Positions 13,412 through 25,017 of a DNA stretch of 64,000 nucleotides are shown here, piece by piece. Numbering within the stretch: the stretch's first letter is position 1; the number at the start of each line of letters is the position of its first letter. Position numbers and translations under genes: made by a program. The notes under the pieces were generated by a model that saw only the letters and a program-made list of their open reading frames with translations, searched no databases and was not told where the DNA came from. Origin of the DNA: Brugia malayi (taxonomy: Eukaryota > Nematoda > Chromadorea > Rhabditida > Onchocercidae); the NCBI RefSeq assembly GCF_000002995.4, contig NW_025062475.1:14478687-14542686 (forward strand), given 5' to 3'.

Positions 13412-15984
13412 ATGCAAAAATATGCAGCTGTTACAAATCGACTGTTCACTGGAAATCATAGAACAGAATCATCAAGGAAACAGTATTCTGATCAATTACT
13501 ACATTTTATTAAGGTATAGTAAATTGCCATATTTTAGATGCTTTCATATAAGCATATTATATCGAAAGTTCATCATAATATTGTATACGAATTTTACAAA
13601 TCTGAGTAATGTGGTACATGATAGTATATTAAACAGCGAAAAACACAAACTGTTACAACACAAATTATCCCAAACTTCATCTATTATTTTTATGGGCCTC
13701 AATTATTAGTTGTCATTAGAGCTTATATTTCTTAAATTTTTGAACAGTTTTTAATTATTCTACTATTTGCAGCAGAAAATTAATCTGAATGGACCAATGA
13801 GTGTTGCTGAATATATGCGTTTAACAGCTTCATCACCTATTGGTGGCTATTATTCGCGTCATGGTAGTAAAATATTTGGTGAGAAAGGTGACTTTATCAC
13901 GGCTCCCGAGCTAACACAAATGTTCGGTGAGCTTATTGGTATATGGTGCTACTACGAACTCATTAATACTGGTACTGTTTCTTGTACTTTAAAGATTGAT
14001 TGTAAAATAATAGTTGAGTTTTATTGATATTTAGTATTTTTTGTCTTCAGTTTATTTTTGTCTGCTTGGTCTATGAGAATATTACAACGTTTCTGTCTGA
14101 AATATATTACCGAGTTGTTGTAGCTATTTGAAGCATAGCAATGTGTCTTTATTAACTATGAACTACTGGTGATTTTTCAAAATGGAAGTCTGTTATATTT
14201 TAATGAATTGCAATTGCTCTATTTAGTATTATTTCAGGTGCTTTCAGGGCACAGTGAAGAATGGCAGTTAGTGGAAAATGGTCCTGGTACAGGACAGCTG
14301 ATGTCTGATATCACACGAACTTTGAGACGACTTAAAGTATGCTTTCTTTCTTATTCTAGCTGTTTCAATTGTTTAATTTTTTGTTAATATCCGCTGATAA
14401 TATGTTTGTTTTAGGTAACGAAAGGATCTATTCATCTTGTTGAAACATCTGATGCTTTGTTGGATCAACAAGAATCTCTGCTTTGTGAACATCCATCGCA
14501 GTTCATTGATGGAAAATCTTATGTTCGGTGCAATGTGACAAAAAATGGTTTTCCGATATACTGGTATCGTAATGTTGATGACATTCCTGCTCAAGTACGT
14601 TCTTGTCAACTATTATTTATATGGAATTTAAGTTGAACGTATTGCCAAAATTGAATGAAAAGTTGTATTAAATAACTTTTTCAGTTTTCTATATTCATAA
14701 GCAACGAATTTTTGGATGCATTACCAGTAAATCAATTTAAAAGAGATGACGAGGGCAAATGGCATGAAGTATATGTAAATTTGAATAAGGACGACAAACT
14801 TTGTTTTATGCTGTCGAAATCCGAAAACTTGCATACCTTGTAAGTATTCAAAAAAAGAATCCCAAAATTTCTTCAAAAACTTTAAAAAACATGTAAAAAC
14901 TTTATTTAAGAGTTTATTTCAAGATTTATTTCGAAAAATTGCAAAAACTTAAAAGAAAAGTGTTTGAAAACTTATTTAAAAACAAACTTTGGAAATTTAT
15001 TTAAAAGCTTTATTTAAACGCATACTTGCGTTCAATTTTATTGGAAATTATTCAAGATTTATTTCGAAAAATTGCAAGTTTTACTCAAAATTTCTTTCTT
15101 TCCATTCAAAGTTTTGAAACAAATCTTTTTTTATGCACTTTTATATGAACTATATTGATCATATTGCAGTGGTTTATTACCGAAAAAAATTCGTGAAGAT
15201 TTATCAATCAAAGAGTGGGAGATTAGCATTGATGCTGGTACTTATGTTAATCAGGTAGATTATTGTCAACAATTGCTACAACTGTTTTCCATTATTGAAT
15301 TTATTTTTTAATAGCTTTAGGTTACTGACAGTATTACGAAATTTGGTGGTTTTGTATTGATAGTAGATTATGGACATAATGGTACAAGAAAAGATTTGTC
15401 CTTGCGAGCTTACAAAGGTCATCAGATTGTACATCCTTTGGAAAATCCTGGAGAACATGATATAACTGCCGATGTCAATTTTGGATATTTGAAAAGTCTT
15501 GTTGAAGACCGAACATTGGTTTTTGGACCAATTGAACAGCGGTATGTTATCGTTCAAAGTTTTCTCTTTTTCTCTTTCTTCTTCAGTGGCATTTTCAACT
15601 GTTATATTAAAGAGTAATTAGAATCGTCTAGTCTCATTCTTCATTTCGTTTATTCTTTTGTACTCACCGCAGCGAATGGAACATTTAATCAGTGTTTCAT
15701 CATTACGAAAATAGGACATTTATATGAAATTCATTACAGTCATTAATGTGATTGTCAATAATTTTAGAGAATTTTTTGCTCAAATGGGAATTGGATTAAG
15801 ACTGCAAAGACTGTTGACATGTTGTAAAACAGAAGAAGATAAACAAAATTTGCTCAAATCATGTGAAATACTATTGAGTGAAAAAGGTATGGGTGAGCGA
15901 TTCAAAGTGATGAGTATATTTCCCAAAACACTAGAAAATATTTTAAGCCAGCGTAAAGGACCAGCTGGTTTTGCAGTTATATGA
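13412..15984 (+). CDS. NDUFAF7: NDUFAF7, mitochondrial complex I assembly arginine methyltransferase (MidA family)
   Basis: NDUFAF7 is a SAM-dependent methyltransferase of the mitochondrial matrix. It dimethylates an arginine of the complex I subunit NDUFS2 early in assembly. Eight exons join in phase: 13412-13513, 13773-13971, 14248-14336, 14415-14594, 14685-14839, 15170-15254, 15321-15541 and 15768-15984, encoding 415 residues, close to the family length. The first ~28 residues are Arg/Lys-containing without acids until a Glu near residue 19, consistent with a mitochondrial presequence. Family motifs include GYYSRHGSKIFGEKGDF, ITAPELTQMFGELIG, the SAM-binding motif LVENGPGTG (about residues 108-116), ISNEFLDALP, VDYGHNGTRKDL and the C-terminal GMGERFKVM. 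A splice-acceptor-like TTTCAG 5' of the ATG (about 13360-13365) could accept a spliced leader or follow an upstream noncoding exon. Confidence 0.95.
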
Positions 15985-18180
15985 ACTTTTTATTGATTGT
16001 TTAAAGTGTCGTCCAAAGCTTGCTCACCTTTTCCTAAATATTTTGTTAAATATTACTTTCAAATTTCTTTATAAATTGTTATCCAAATATTTATTATGCT
16101 TTCAAATTTTATTTATGCATCGTATAACTACATATGTATGTTATTGAAATTCAAACATTTTTTCATGATTTCATCATGAAAAAAGTAAATCTGAGTATAG
16201 ACTTACTCCTCATGGCCAGTACATTATAAAGTTGTCATCTTCATATCACTTTTATCGATCATTTCTGTCTTCACAATTTTGTTCATAGTGGTTAATGGAT
16301 GAGATTTATAGCATATATACATTTCATAAGCCAGTGAATTTGTTTTTTAGTCAATATCTCAAAATATTTTCTTTTCTATGATAAGCAAAAATTTTCAATT
16401 GAAAAAATCCTGTAAAATGGGACCTACAGTGGATAAATAATATATAACATCAAAAATGATAATGGAAGTATTTCGAGTAGCAAACATATGAAATTTATTC
16501 AAAGGAAGTATGATTAAAAATGGAATTGAATGAAATTTAAGTTGCAAAGCGGGTTTCTGTCTAGAAATTTCCAATTTTCTATATCTAAGGTTCATGGGAA
16601 GCAAATTTTGATGTCGAGTTTTCTAAATGGAATCAATTAATGATTGGATGTGAGTTGCTTTGTTTATGCTAGCAAATAAGATTTTTTCTCGCAAAGATTT
16701 AAAATACTCTTTGCTAAAGTTTGGTGTTTTACTAAACTTGCGACTGGAAAACTAATCTCATACCACAGTTAAAGCTAGGAATTATTTTTACGAGTTTTTA
16801 TCAAGTTGAGAAATCGAAATTTACATGCCGATGTTATTGTAAAGGATCAAATGAAATGAGAACATTGTTAGGGGAAAAGTGATACCATTTTTAATTTGAT
16901 AATATGCTTGTGTTAACAATCTTTAAAATGTATATATGATTTAGTATATGTATGTGATAGTAATTCAGTAGGTTTTGAATTTTAAGTTTTGATGAAATCC
17001 ATTGATTGTGACACCTCCACGAAATCCTATTAAAAAAAAAAAAAAAAAAATACTGTTAAAAATTGTTTTTTTAAGGGTTAGCCACAATTAGCTATAAACG
17101 CATGTTTTCATTATTAATATCATAGTGATAAAAGTTATTGTTAATATCATAAAAAGGAACAAACGTTTTCTTTTTTTTTTTGAAAAAATATTTTTCGAAT
17201 AATTTGTTCTCCATTTATAGAGTCGCAAATTTTTAATAAATTTTGGATAGTAAAAAGTGGTCTGCTGCAGTGAAAATAAATTAATAAAATAGATGTTGAA
17301 ATATAAAGTGTACAAATACAACAAAGAATAACAAAATTTGCATTTTTTTTTCCTTGCAGATTATGAAAAACAAGAATCAAATATGATAACTATTTTTTTT
17401 TTCTTTTCGGATAAACACAGTCCGAAAAAAAAAAATATTACAAAATGATAAAACAAAGCGAAGCACTGTACACATCATATTCTACCAGTTTTGAAATTTC
17501 GTATTTTCAATTACAAGCATTGGTAAACTAACAACAGATAAAGTGAATGAGACAGTTAATCTAAGTCTCCGTTGTGAGCTTAGTGTGCGATATATAGCTG
17601 CGCTACTACAACAATGTTTGAAAAAAAATCCTGATATTTCAAGTTGAATAAAAAAAAAAAAAAAAATTATATAATAAGAAAAGACTGATAATGTTCTGAA
17701 ATCTACAGACATAAAATAAAAAATTATAAATAATGAGTTTAATCTTAAATTTATAAATCATATAATAAGTCAAGCAATTTACAGTTAGTAGCCTACAAAG
17801 TAGCTCAATTACGGACCAGTACTGCAATAAATGATGCAGAAAATACTGAGAAGAAATTGCTGTTTCATAATTGAAGGACAATTTAAAGTAAATTTAAAAA
17901 AAAAAATCTAGTCATTTCAAAAAAAGAAAAAATCCAACGAGCTGTTATTTTTCATTGAATGTAAATTAAATCATTGCAATTTCGTGCACACCTAAGTAAT
18001 AAATAATATAGTGAAGAAGAGAACATTTGTCTACAGAAGGATAAATTAGAAGAAATATACCGAACAATAACCATGATCGGATAATAAAAGACATATCAAA
18101 GACAGGGCTTGAAAGAACAATGCATTATTGCTAGCTGCACGACAAAACCAGAATAATTAAAACCATTTGTAAAGAAAAAA

Positions 18181-18218
<38 letters not shown>

Positions 18219-18557
18219 AAAACAAACGAATGACGCCCTTGGGATTGACCAAAGTCGAATATCTCGATGCTTTAATCCAAATTTTATAATGTATGATATT
18301 TTTAACTTTTTCGTTTCGTATTTTTATCACAAAGCCTAAACAAAAATTAATAATATTATAAAAAAATCTGTGATACTAAACTCTGGATAAAAATAATTGA
18401 ATGAGAGATTAAAAAAAAAAAAAAAAAAAAAAACAACACGAGATGAAAAATCCAGTTCAAATATGCATATAGTCAATGACAAGCAAACACTGAGATTCAA
18501 TACTGACGTGCATACCTACTGTTTGAAAATAAAAATTCCTTGAGTTATTTCCACTGC
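15985..18557. other. Intergenic region between convergent genes
   Basis: This holds the 3' ends of NDUFAF7 (plus) and of the PLXDC-like gene (minus). It is AT-rich, with A runs near 17030-17050 and a long T run at about 18185-18217. No open reading frame with a plausible protein was found, and no RNA gene or transposon is recognised. Confidence 0.5.
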
Positions 18558-21500
18558 TTACATGTGTACTGAAGCACTATATCGAACATGACTTGATGGC
18601 ATATGCCACCTCGAAGGACGATACTGAAACAATTTGAAAAATGAACTGAAAGATTTAAAAAAATGAAAGAGGAATTTTGAATAGCATCAGCCATAGGCTT
18701 CTCACAATTAAATTTACCTATTTTTGACCTATAAAATTCACTTATAAAGTAAAAATTAATATATATATATATATATATATATATCTTACTATCATCTTTA
18801 TGAGTATTTTTTTAAAAGAAAAAGTCAAAAATTACCCTTATCAGTAATTGGCCCGATGGAGTATGAGGATTGAAATATGCGTATGAGGCCCAACTTGCTA
18901 GCATTATAACACCAACAACGACAATAAATATCGACACAAATCCGCTATTAGACCGACCTAATACATCTATAAATTGATTTAATTTCATCGTAAATGCTGC
19001 TAGCATGAGATATAACTATATTAACTTATTTACAGAATTTCGATTACGATGAATCGAAAATAGCAAATATTTGTAAAATCACCTTGGCTATCTTTGGCTA
19101 CTTCTGGAACTTTAATTTTCTTTTCACGATCCCAAGCAACCACTTCATCCGGTTCTGACGGTGATGCCGTTACTCGTGTTTTTCCTGCAAATGGTACACA
19201 TTGTTTTGCGATTTCTGCAACTTTTATTAAAAACTGCAGTTTTACTTATTAAGATTATAACTGATTGTTTTGTTAGTTACGAAAAGTAATACTCCTAAGT
19301 TATATTATATTTGTATAACAATCATTAACACAAATATATATATATATATGCTAAACGGAGGAATGTGCAATCTCGTAAACTAAAAAATCTACTTACTTTT
19401 GTTTAACAAGGAAAATCTGTGATTTTATACAAAAAGAAAAAAAAAAAAAAAAAACATTTAAATGCTAGAAAACCAATAGAGTAGATGCTATGAAAGATGC
19501 ATATGACAATTTTGAGAAATGCTGAAGTTGCAACTGTTAATTACAGCTATTAAGTTCGATCATAATCTACAGAAGGTCATTTATGATCTGTTTAAAAATT
19601 ACCAGATGCATCTTGAATGTCATCTTCGTCATCCACTTCGTTGAAATCTTCATCTGCACTGCAGTAAGTTACTTTACCATTATCCTTACAGTTTCCTTCA
19701 ATCCAGTGTTGTCGACGTCTATGTAATCTTGAAATACATTATATTACACATTTTCCTTTGCTGGTTTTGATTTAGAATTCTTCACTGGCGCAAAGAAGTA
19801 TAGAATCTTACCCAGCTTGATCAGAGCAGAAAGGTCCACCGTGTTTTGCTTTTGAATGACACCAAGAGCAGTTAAAATGTTTTAAAGTTGCATTGGAGCA
19901 TTCTTCACAGCTTTGATACTGTATGCATGCTAGAATATGAAAAGTTGCATTTGTGAAATGTAAAAAAAAAGTAAAGAAAAAAATTTGTGCAAAAATTGTT
20001 CTTACTTGGTTGAGCTTTTAATATAACGATTGTATTTGAAACAATTAACGATGGTTTCACTTCAATACGATGGTATTCGTAAATAACTCGTTTTATCGAC
20101 GCTGAAGAAAAAATAGTATGAATTTATAACATTTTGGAAAGAATAACATTTTTGCAGTATTATTTCGCGATATTGCAATTAAAAAAAAACAGAAGTAAAA
20201 ACTTACGAGGCTGCGAAATAGGTGCAAGAGGATTATGCACGCTATGATGGAAAAGATACGCATCACTCATTCCTATTTTCACTGGGTGATGAGAATCACT
20301 GATGTTTGTAACAGGTATTGGTACCTAAAATAGCACTTAAAGATAGACATTGCTAAAGCAAAGAAAAGACTGTCATAAAACAGGAAAAAAAATCATAAAA
20401 GTATTGCGCTTTACACATTCCTGCTTGCTAATGCTAGCTTAACATTTATCAAAATGTAAAAATTCTTTCAATAGCTTACATCTTTATAGACAAACCAAAT
20501 ATCTCCGTTCTTGTGTAGAGATGCTTGAAAAGTGAAAAAGCCATCTAAAAATACGCACAATAATAATCTTCAGTATTTTACACTCAGTTTTGAAGCTCAA
20601 ATCTTTGACTATATTTTCCGCATAGAAAAATTTTTTAAAACATAATTCTATATTTCTTAATGACACTTACCTCTCCCAATTATACAAACACACTATCCAT
20701 ACTATTGTCATCGCAATGCTCTCTATTTTTGCCTTTCGAAAACAAAATTTACAAATGTTAGTCTTAATTTTAAAAGGTGCATTAAAAACTTGCCTGAACG
20801 TTGTTCACGAAGTTGTAAATTGCGCCATTCCATGACAAACTTTTCACCATCATCCGCGTACATAATTGTAGCATTTTCGCCGTGTGTATCAAAATTGGCC
20901 ATTAGCGGTGCAATATATTGAGTGGCTGCTAACCAGCTATGCCATTGATCACCAATGTAAGCAAAGCCTGTGACGTAAATAAATTTGCGTCTGTGTGCTA
21001 TTATTTTGCTTTCAATTTATTCCAAATTTCGAACTTTTAATCAAACGTAGTGGACGTCAACACTTTTCTGCAAGTATTACAGAACAGTGCTAAAAAAATC
21101 ATTCTATTTTAAGGTAAACTAGTAGACAAGGATACGAAAGAGGTCTATCTGATCTGTTTGGGAAGCAAATTTAAAATCAGCACAGCAAATTAATTCCACA
21201 GCATATTGCAGAAGAAATAATTTGGTAAATTAATATCTTACCACCAGTAGCGATAGTTAAATTTTTCATTCGGTGACCATAAAAGGGAAAATCGAACTGT
21301 ATTTTAGCTGCCTAAAACTTTTTCAATTTAAGAAAAAAAAAATAGTGAATTGGATATAAGAATTTCCGCTATTGCTCTAAGATATGAAATTCGCATATTA
21401 CCTTCTAAATTTCCTTTATGCAAATAATTTTACCATTTTGACATCAAAGAAACTAAAACTTAGGTCATCATAAAATCTCCGAACAATCAATGTTACTTAC

Positions 21501-22486
21501 CACGGCTCTTCTATAGCTATTCGATAGTGATGAATGACTTTTATTACCAACAGTTCCCGGCTTTTCTAACATTGCTGGTACGTCGATGTAATAATCCTTC
21601 ATTAGATCAGATCTGTTGACTTTGATTTCCATCAAATAATACTGATGATCAATCTTTAAATTAGATTTCTAATCAAATAATTAAATTTCATGATGTCAGT
21701 TTTGTTATATTTAATATATAATGATACAAATATCACAGAAATCTTCATATCATGTGAACTTTACATTGCTCGTTATTTTTTCTACTATTTCAAAAAGAAT
21801 AGCATTATGATAATTAGAGATTGCAAATAACCGATTAAACAGGACACTCCGCATGTGATAAACTTCTAACTAAAATTTCTAAGATTGGTTGCTGAGATAA
21901 AAAAAAAAAAAAAAAACAATATTAGAAGATAACAGAATACATCATACTTGCGTTTTAAAATTAAAATATTTCAAAAATATACCGAATCTTCTAGCACTTC
22001 AACGTCTTTTGGTAAACGAAATGTGTTCTCGACATCATCGTTGTCATCATCAATTCCTCTTTTATATCTTTTTTGTAATGGTGAGAAATTTGGTGAGTCA
22101 AAATTGTAATGAAATGACCCTGCATTAGAATTTTCGTTTAAAATTTGTAAATTTATAAAATGTTGTAAATTCAAAATATTTTAAAACATCGAATAGCCAC
22201 TAGGAATCAAGTTTTTCAAATTAATGATAAAAAATATTTCAAGAATAAGAACGATGGGAAAACGCAAAAAATGGACAACTGCAGTAATGAAATAAATAAT
22301 TGCTTTACAACTCTATTAAAAATACCAGTTTTCTTTCCACTTGTCAATTTCTTTTAACTCTATCGAATTTAGTAATAAACTTGTTCTAAAAAAAAAAAAA
22401 AAAAAAATACCTTTTCCTTCACCAGCAGACGAAATATCGATGAAAGTAAGAAAGAATAGTAAGAGATGTAATTTCAAATACATCAT
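18558..22486 (-). CDS. Plexin-domain-containing protein (PLXDC/TEM7-like) transmembrane receptor
   Basis: This is a type I membrane protein of the family that includes human PLXDC1/PLXDC2, cell-surface receptors reported to bind PEDF and matrix proteins. Thirteen exons join in phase: 22486-22411, 22119-21983, 21653-21501, 21311-21242, 20967-20794, 20544-20480, 20324-20207, 20101-20006, 19929-19812, 19727-19603, 19184-19083, 18966-18836 and 18623-18558, encoding 476 residues. The start gives a signal peptide (MMYLKLHLLLFFLTFIDISS). The ectodomain has FDFPFYGHRMKNLTIATGG, YIGDQWHSWLAATQYIAPL and FDTHGENATIMYADDG, all typical of the family. A Cys-rich PSI/plexin repeat follows (CEECSNATLKHFNCSWC). 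After an acidic stretch comes one TM helix (SIFIVVVGVIMLASWASYAY) and a short basic tail ending in SASVHM. One intron, after RS, uses a GC donor. Close in length to the human proteins. Confidence 0.93.
18759..18784. repeat. (AT)n microsatellite
   Basis: An uninterrupted AT dinucleotide run of about 13 units lies in the last intron of the PLXDC-like gene, between the TM exon and the terminal exon. Confidence 0.9.
20786..20798 (-). other. GC-AG intron donor in the PLXDC-like gene
   Basis: The exon 20967-20794 ends in CGTTCAG and is followed by GCAAGT, the classical strong GC donor (CAG|GCAAGT). The next exon starts at 20544 after TTTTTAG. Only this phase-1 join yields RS-DGFFTFQASLHKNGD, which matches the family. 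The alternative donor five bases downstream gives phase 2 and reads the next exon in the wrong frame. Confidence 0.85.
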
Positions 22487-24562
22487 TTCTTCAGAAAATA
22501 ATTTGTTTTAGCGTGTAAACTTCTTCATGCAAATGACCTTTGCGAGTGATACATGCCACGCATAACACGTATAATTCCTGAAAATCAATTATCTGAATTC
22601 TAAGCATATAAAAAAGATAATTCTAATAAAATAAAAAAAAAAAAATAATGAAATAATGATCGAAAAATAATACATATGCGATATAAATGGTTTAAAAATA
22701 TATTATACATTACTAATGCATATGTGATGTGTACATTTTCATAAATATAATAAATTTGCAAATGAAAGCATACATCATTTGGGATCATTTTAAAAAGAAA
22801 GCTTTAATAACATAGAAATTTTACGTATGAATAGAAAAGGAAAAAATTTATTTTCATTTCATAATTCAGCATATTATTACAATACAATACAAGCAAATTT
22901 TTAAATTTTCATAAATATATTATAAGAAAACAGTAAGTGATATCATTGTAATTAATATGCCTCTTTATGACAACATTTTATATAAATATGTAATTATTTT
23001 CCGTATCCGTTCCAATCGATTTATGTTAGTAACCTATTTAAATCATAAATGATTACTTATATGAGAAAAAGATTTAAAAAATAAAAAAAAAAAAGAGAGA
23101 GAGAAAGAAAAGGAAAGATTAACAGTAATATTCTTTGCAATGAAATTCTCATCTGATAGATAATAAATTATTGAATGGACACTTCAACAATATAACCAGT
23201 TATATTTATTATTACTATTATAAATCATTATCACTAGATGCATCACGTGAATCTAATCTACATAAAATCACGTAATATACGTAACGTAAGTGTTGAATAA
23301 GCATTGTGAAATAGATTAATACATTAAGATGAAAATGGAAAATTGAAATTAAACAAGAAATGGCGCTTTAATTCTAAAAATCGATGAATATATAAAAAAG
23401 ATACGACTCAATATGAAAAAGAAATGACCCACTCACTCATTCCAATCATCTCTTATCCATGAGAGATTTATTTATTTATCGCTGTTAATAAATGACATTG
23501 CTAACAATAATTCATATTTCATGCAAAAATATTATTTCTTTTCTTTTGATAATTAAAATATAAATTAATTCATAAAAACAATTGGTGAATAAATATAGAA
23601 AGTATAATTTGATAACAATTAAACTCATAAAGAAGTAATATAATAACTAAAAATAGTAATGAAAATATATAAAAAGCATTTAAGAAAAAAAAAAAAAAAG
23701 AAAAATGTTAGAAGATGACTCTTTTATGATATGATAATTGAAATATTGATAAGATATTAAAAAACTAGAAAAAGCAAAAAATCAATTTCTCTTTCTTTTA
23801 TCGAAGATAAATTTGATTGAATTGAATAATTTTATCTATATTTTATTGAAAAAGGAAATAATAGATATTCTATGATGAAAATATTTTTTCATTTGCATAC
23901 AATTTATAATTGCATCAAGAATTCAGCAAGGCATATAATCTTATCAAAAATAATAAATGATTATCAATTTTGATTATTAGTTTTGACTATCAATTTTGAT
24001 AACGATTACTAATTATTTGTTAAATTTTTTGTATGAATTAAATTTGAAAGAAAGAATGAACGATGAAAAAAAAAAAAAAAAAGTTGAAAGATAGATAATT
24101 CAATGAATTAAAATATGTGAAGTGAGAAAAAAAAGCAATACTGCATTCGTCAATAACACTATTATCATTGCTTTTTTTCCTCCTTTTCTCTCTCTCTCTC
24201 TCTCCTCCCTCTCTCTCTCTAAGGGTCAACAAAGGTCATCTCAACTGTTTGATAATTGAATGTGATGCATATTCACGTTCCAATGTGTATAAGAAATGGA
24301 AAAATTCCACCTAACATTCAACTGAAAAACATACAGTAGCATTAACATTTATCAGATAACAACTGATAAGAATGTATTAAGTGATAAATATAATAATCTT
24401 TGTGATAACAGAATATGATAAAATAGTGATAATAGTATTAGTAAAAAAAATGAATGAATTGTCTAGTTTGAAGTTTACCTTTTATATGATGCGACAAGGA
24501 TTTACCTTTGTATACCTATTGCAATGATGACTATTTCATCATACTACGTGATAGTTTGACGT
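22487..24562. other. Upstream flank of the PLXDC-like gene, gene-free
   Basis: AT-rich sequence without a recognisable gene. It contains a CT microsatellite at about 24187-24222 and a TGATAA cluster at 24362-24432, listed separately. The promoter of the PLXDC-like gene should lie in the part nearest 22487, but I see no diagnostic element. Confidence 0.5.
24362..24432. promoter_or_regulatory. TGATAA (GATA-type) site cluster
   Basis: Five TGATAA cores occur in 71 bp: ACTGATAAG at 24362-24370, then cores at 24382-24387, 24403-24408, 24416-24421 and 24427-24432, all on the plus strand; AGATAA lies just before. This is a high local density even for AT-rich DNA. It lies about 1.9 kb upstream of the PLXDC-like start and directly beside the 51-bp minisatellite. 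Enhancer function is inferred. Confidence 0.35.
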
Positions 24563-25017
24563 ACACGTTTAATCCTACTTCTATACTGAATTATACTAAG
24601 TGAAAAAGTAAGCACACGTTTAATCCTACTTCTGTACTGAATTATACTAAGTGAAAAAGTAAGCACACGTTTAATCCTACTTCTATACTGAATTATACTA
24701 AGTGAAAAAGTAAGCACACGTTTAATCCTACTTCTATACTGAATTATACTAAGTGAAAAAGTAAGCACACGTTTAATCCTACTTCTATACTGAATTATAC
24801 TAAGTGAAAAAGTAAGCACACGTTTAATCCTACTTCTATACTGAATTATACTAAGTGAAAAAGTAAGCACACGTTTAATCCTACTTCTATACTGAATTAT
24901 ACTAAGTGAAAAAGTAAGCACACGTTTAATCCTACTTCTATACTGAATTATACTAAGTGAAAAAGTAAGCACACGTTTAATCCTACTTCTATACTGAATT
25001 ATACTAAGTGAAAAAGT
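24563..25017. repeat. 51-bp minisatellite, about nine copies
   Basis: The unit begins CACACGTTTAATCCTACTTC and ends with AAGTGAAAAAGTAAG. It repeats head-to-tail with a period of exactly 51 bp, and copies are almost identical; the second carries CTGTACTG for CTATACTG. Because 51 is divisible by three, the minus strand stays open and would encode repeats of TFSLSIIQYRSRIKRVL. I see no splice context or homology that would make this a gene, so I annotate only the repeat. Confidence 0.97.

Noticed and set aside
18183..18217. Long T run as a retroposon poly(A) tail
   Set aside because: Homopolymer runs are everywhere in this window. There is no adjacent retroposon body or target-site duplication.
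24563..25017. CRISPR-like array
   Set aside because: The units are contiguous and identical, with no variable spacers, in a eukaryotic genome.
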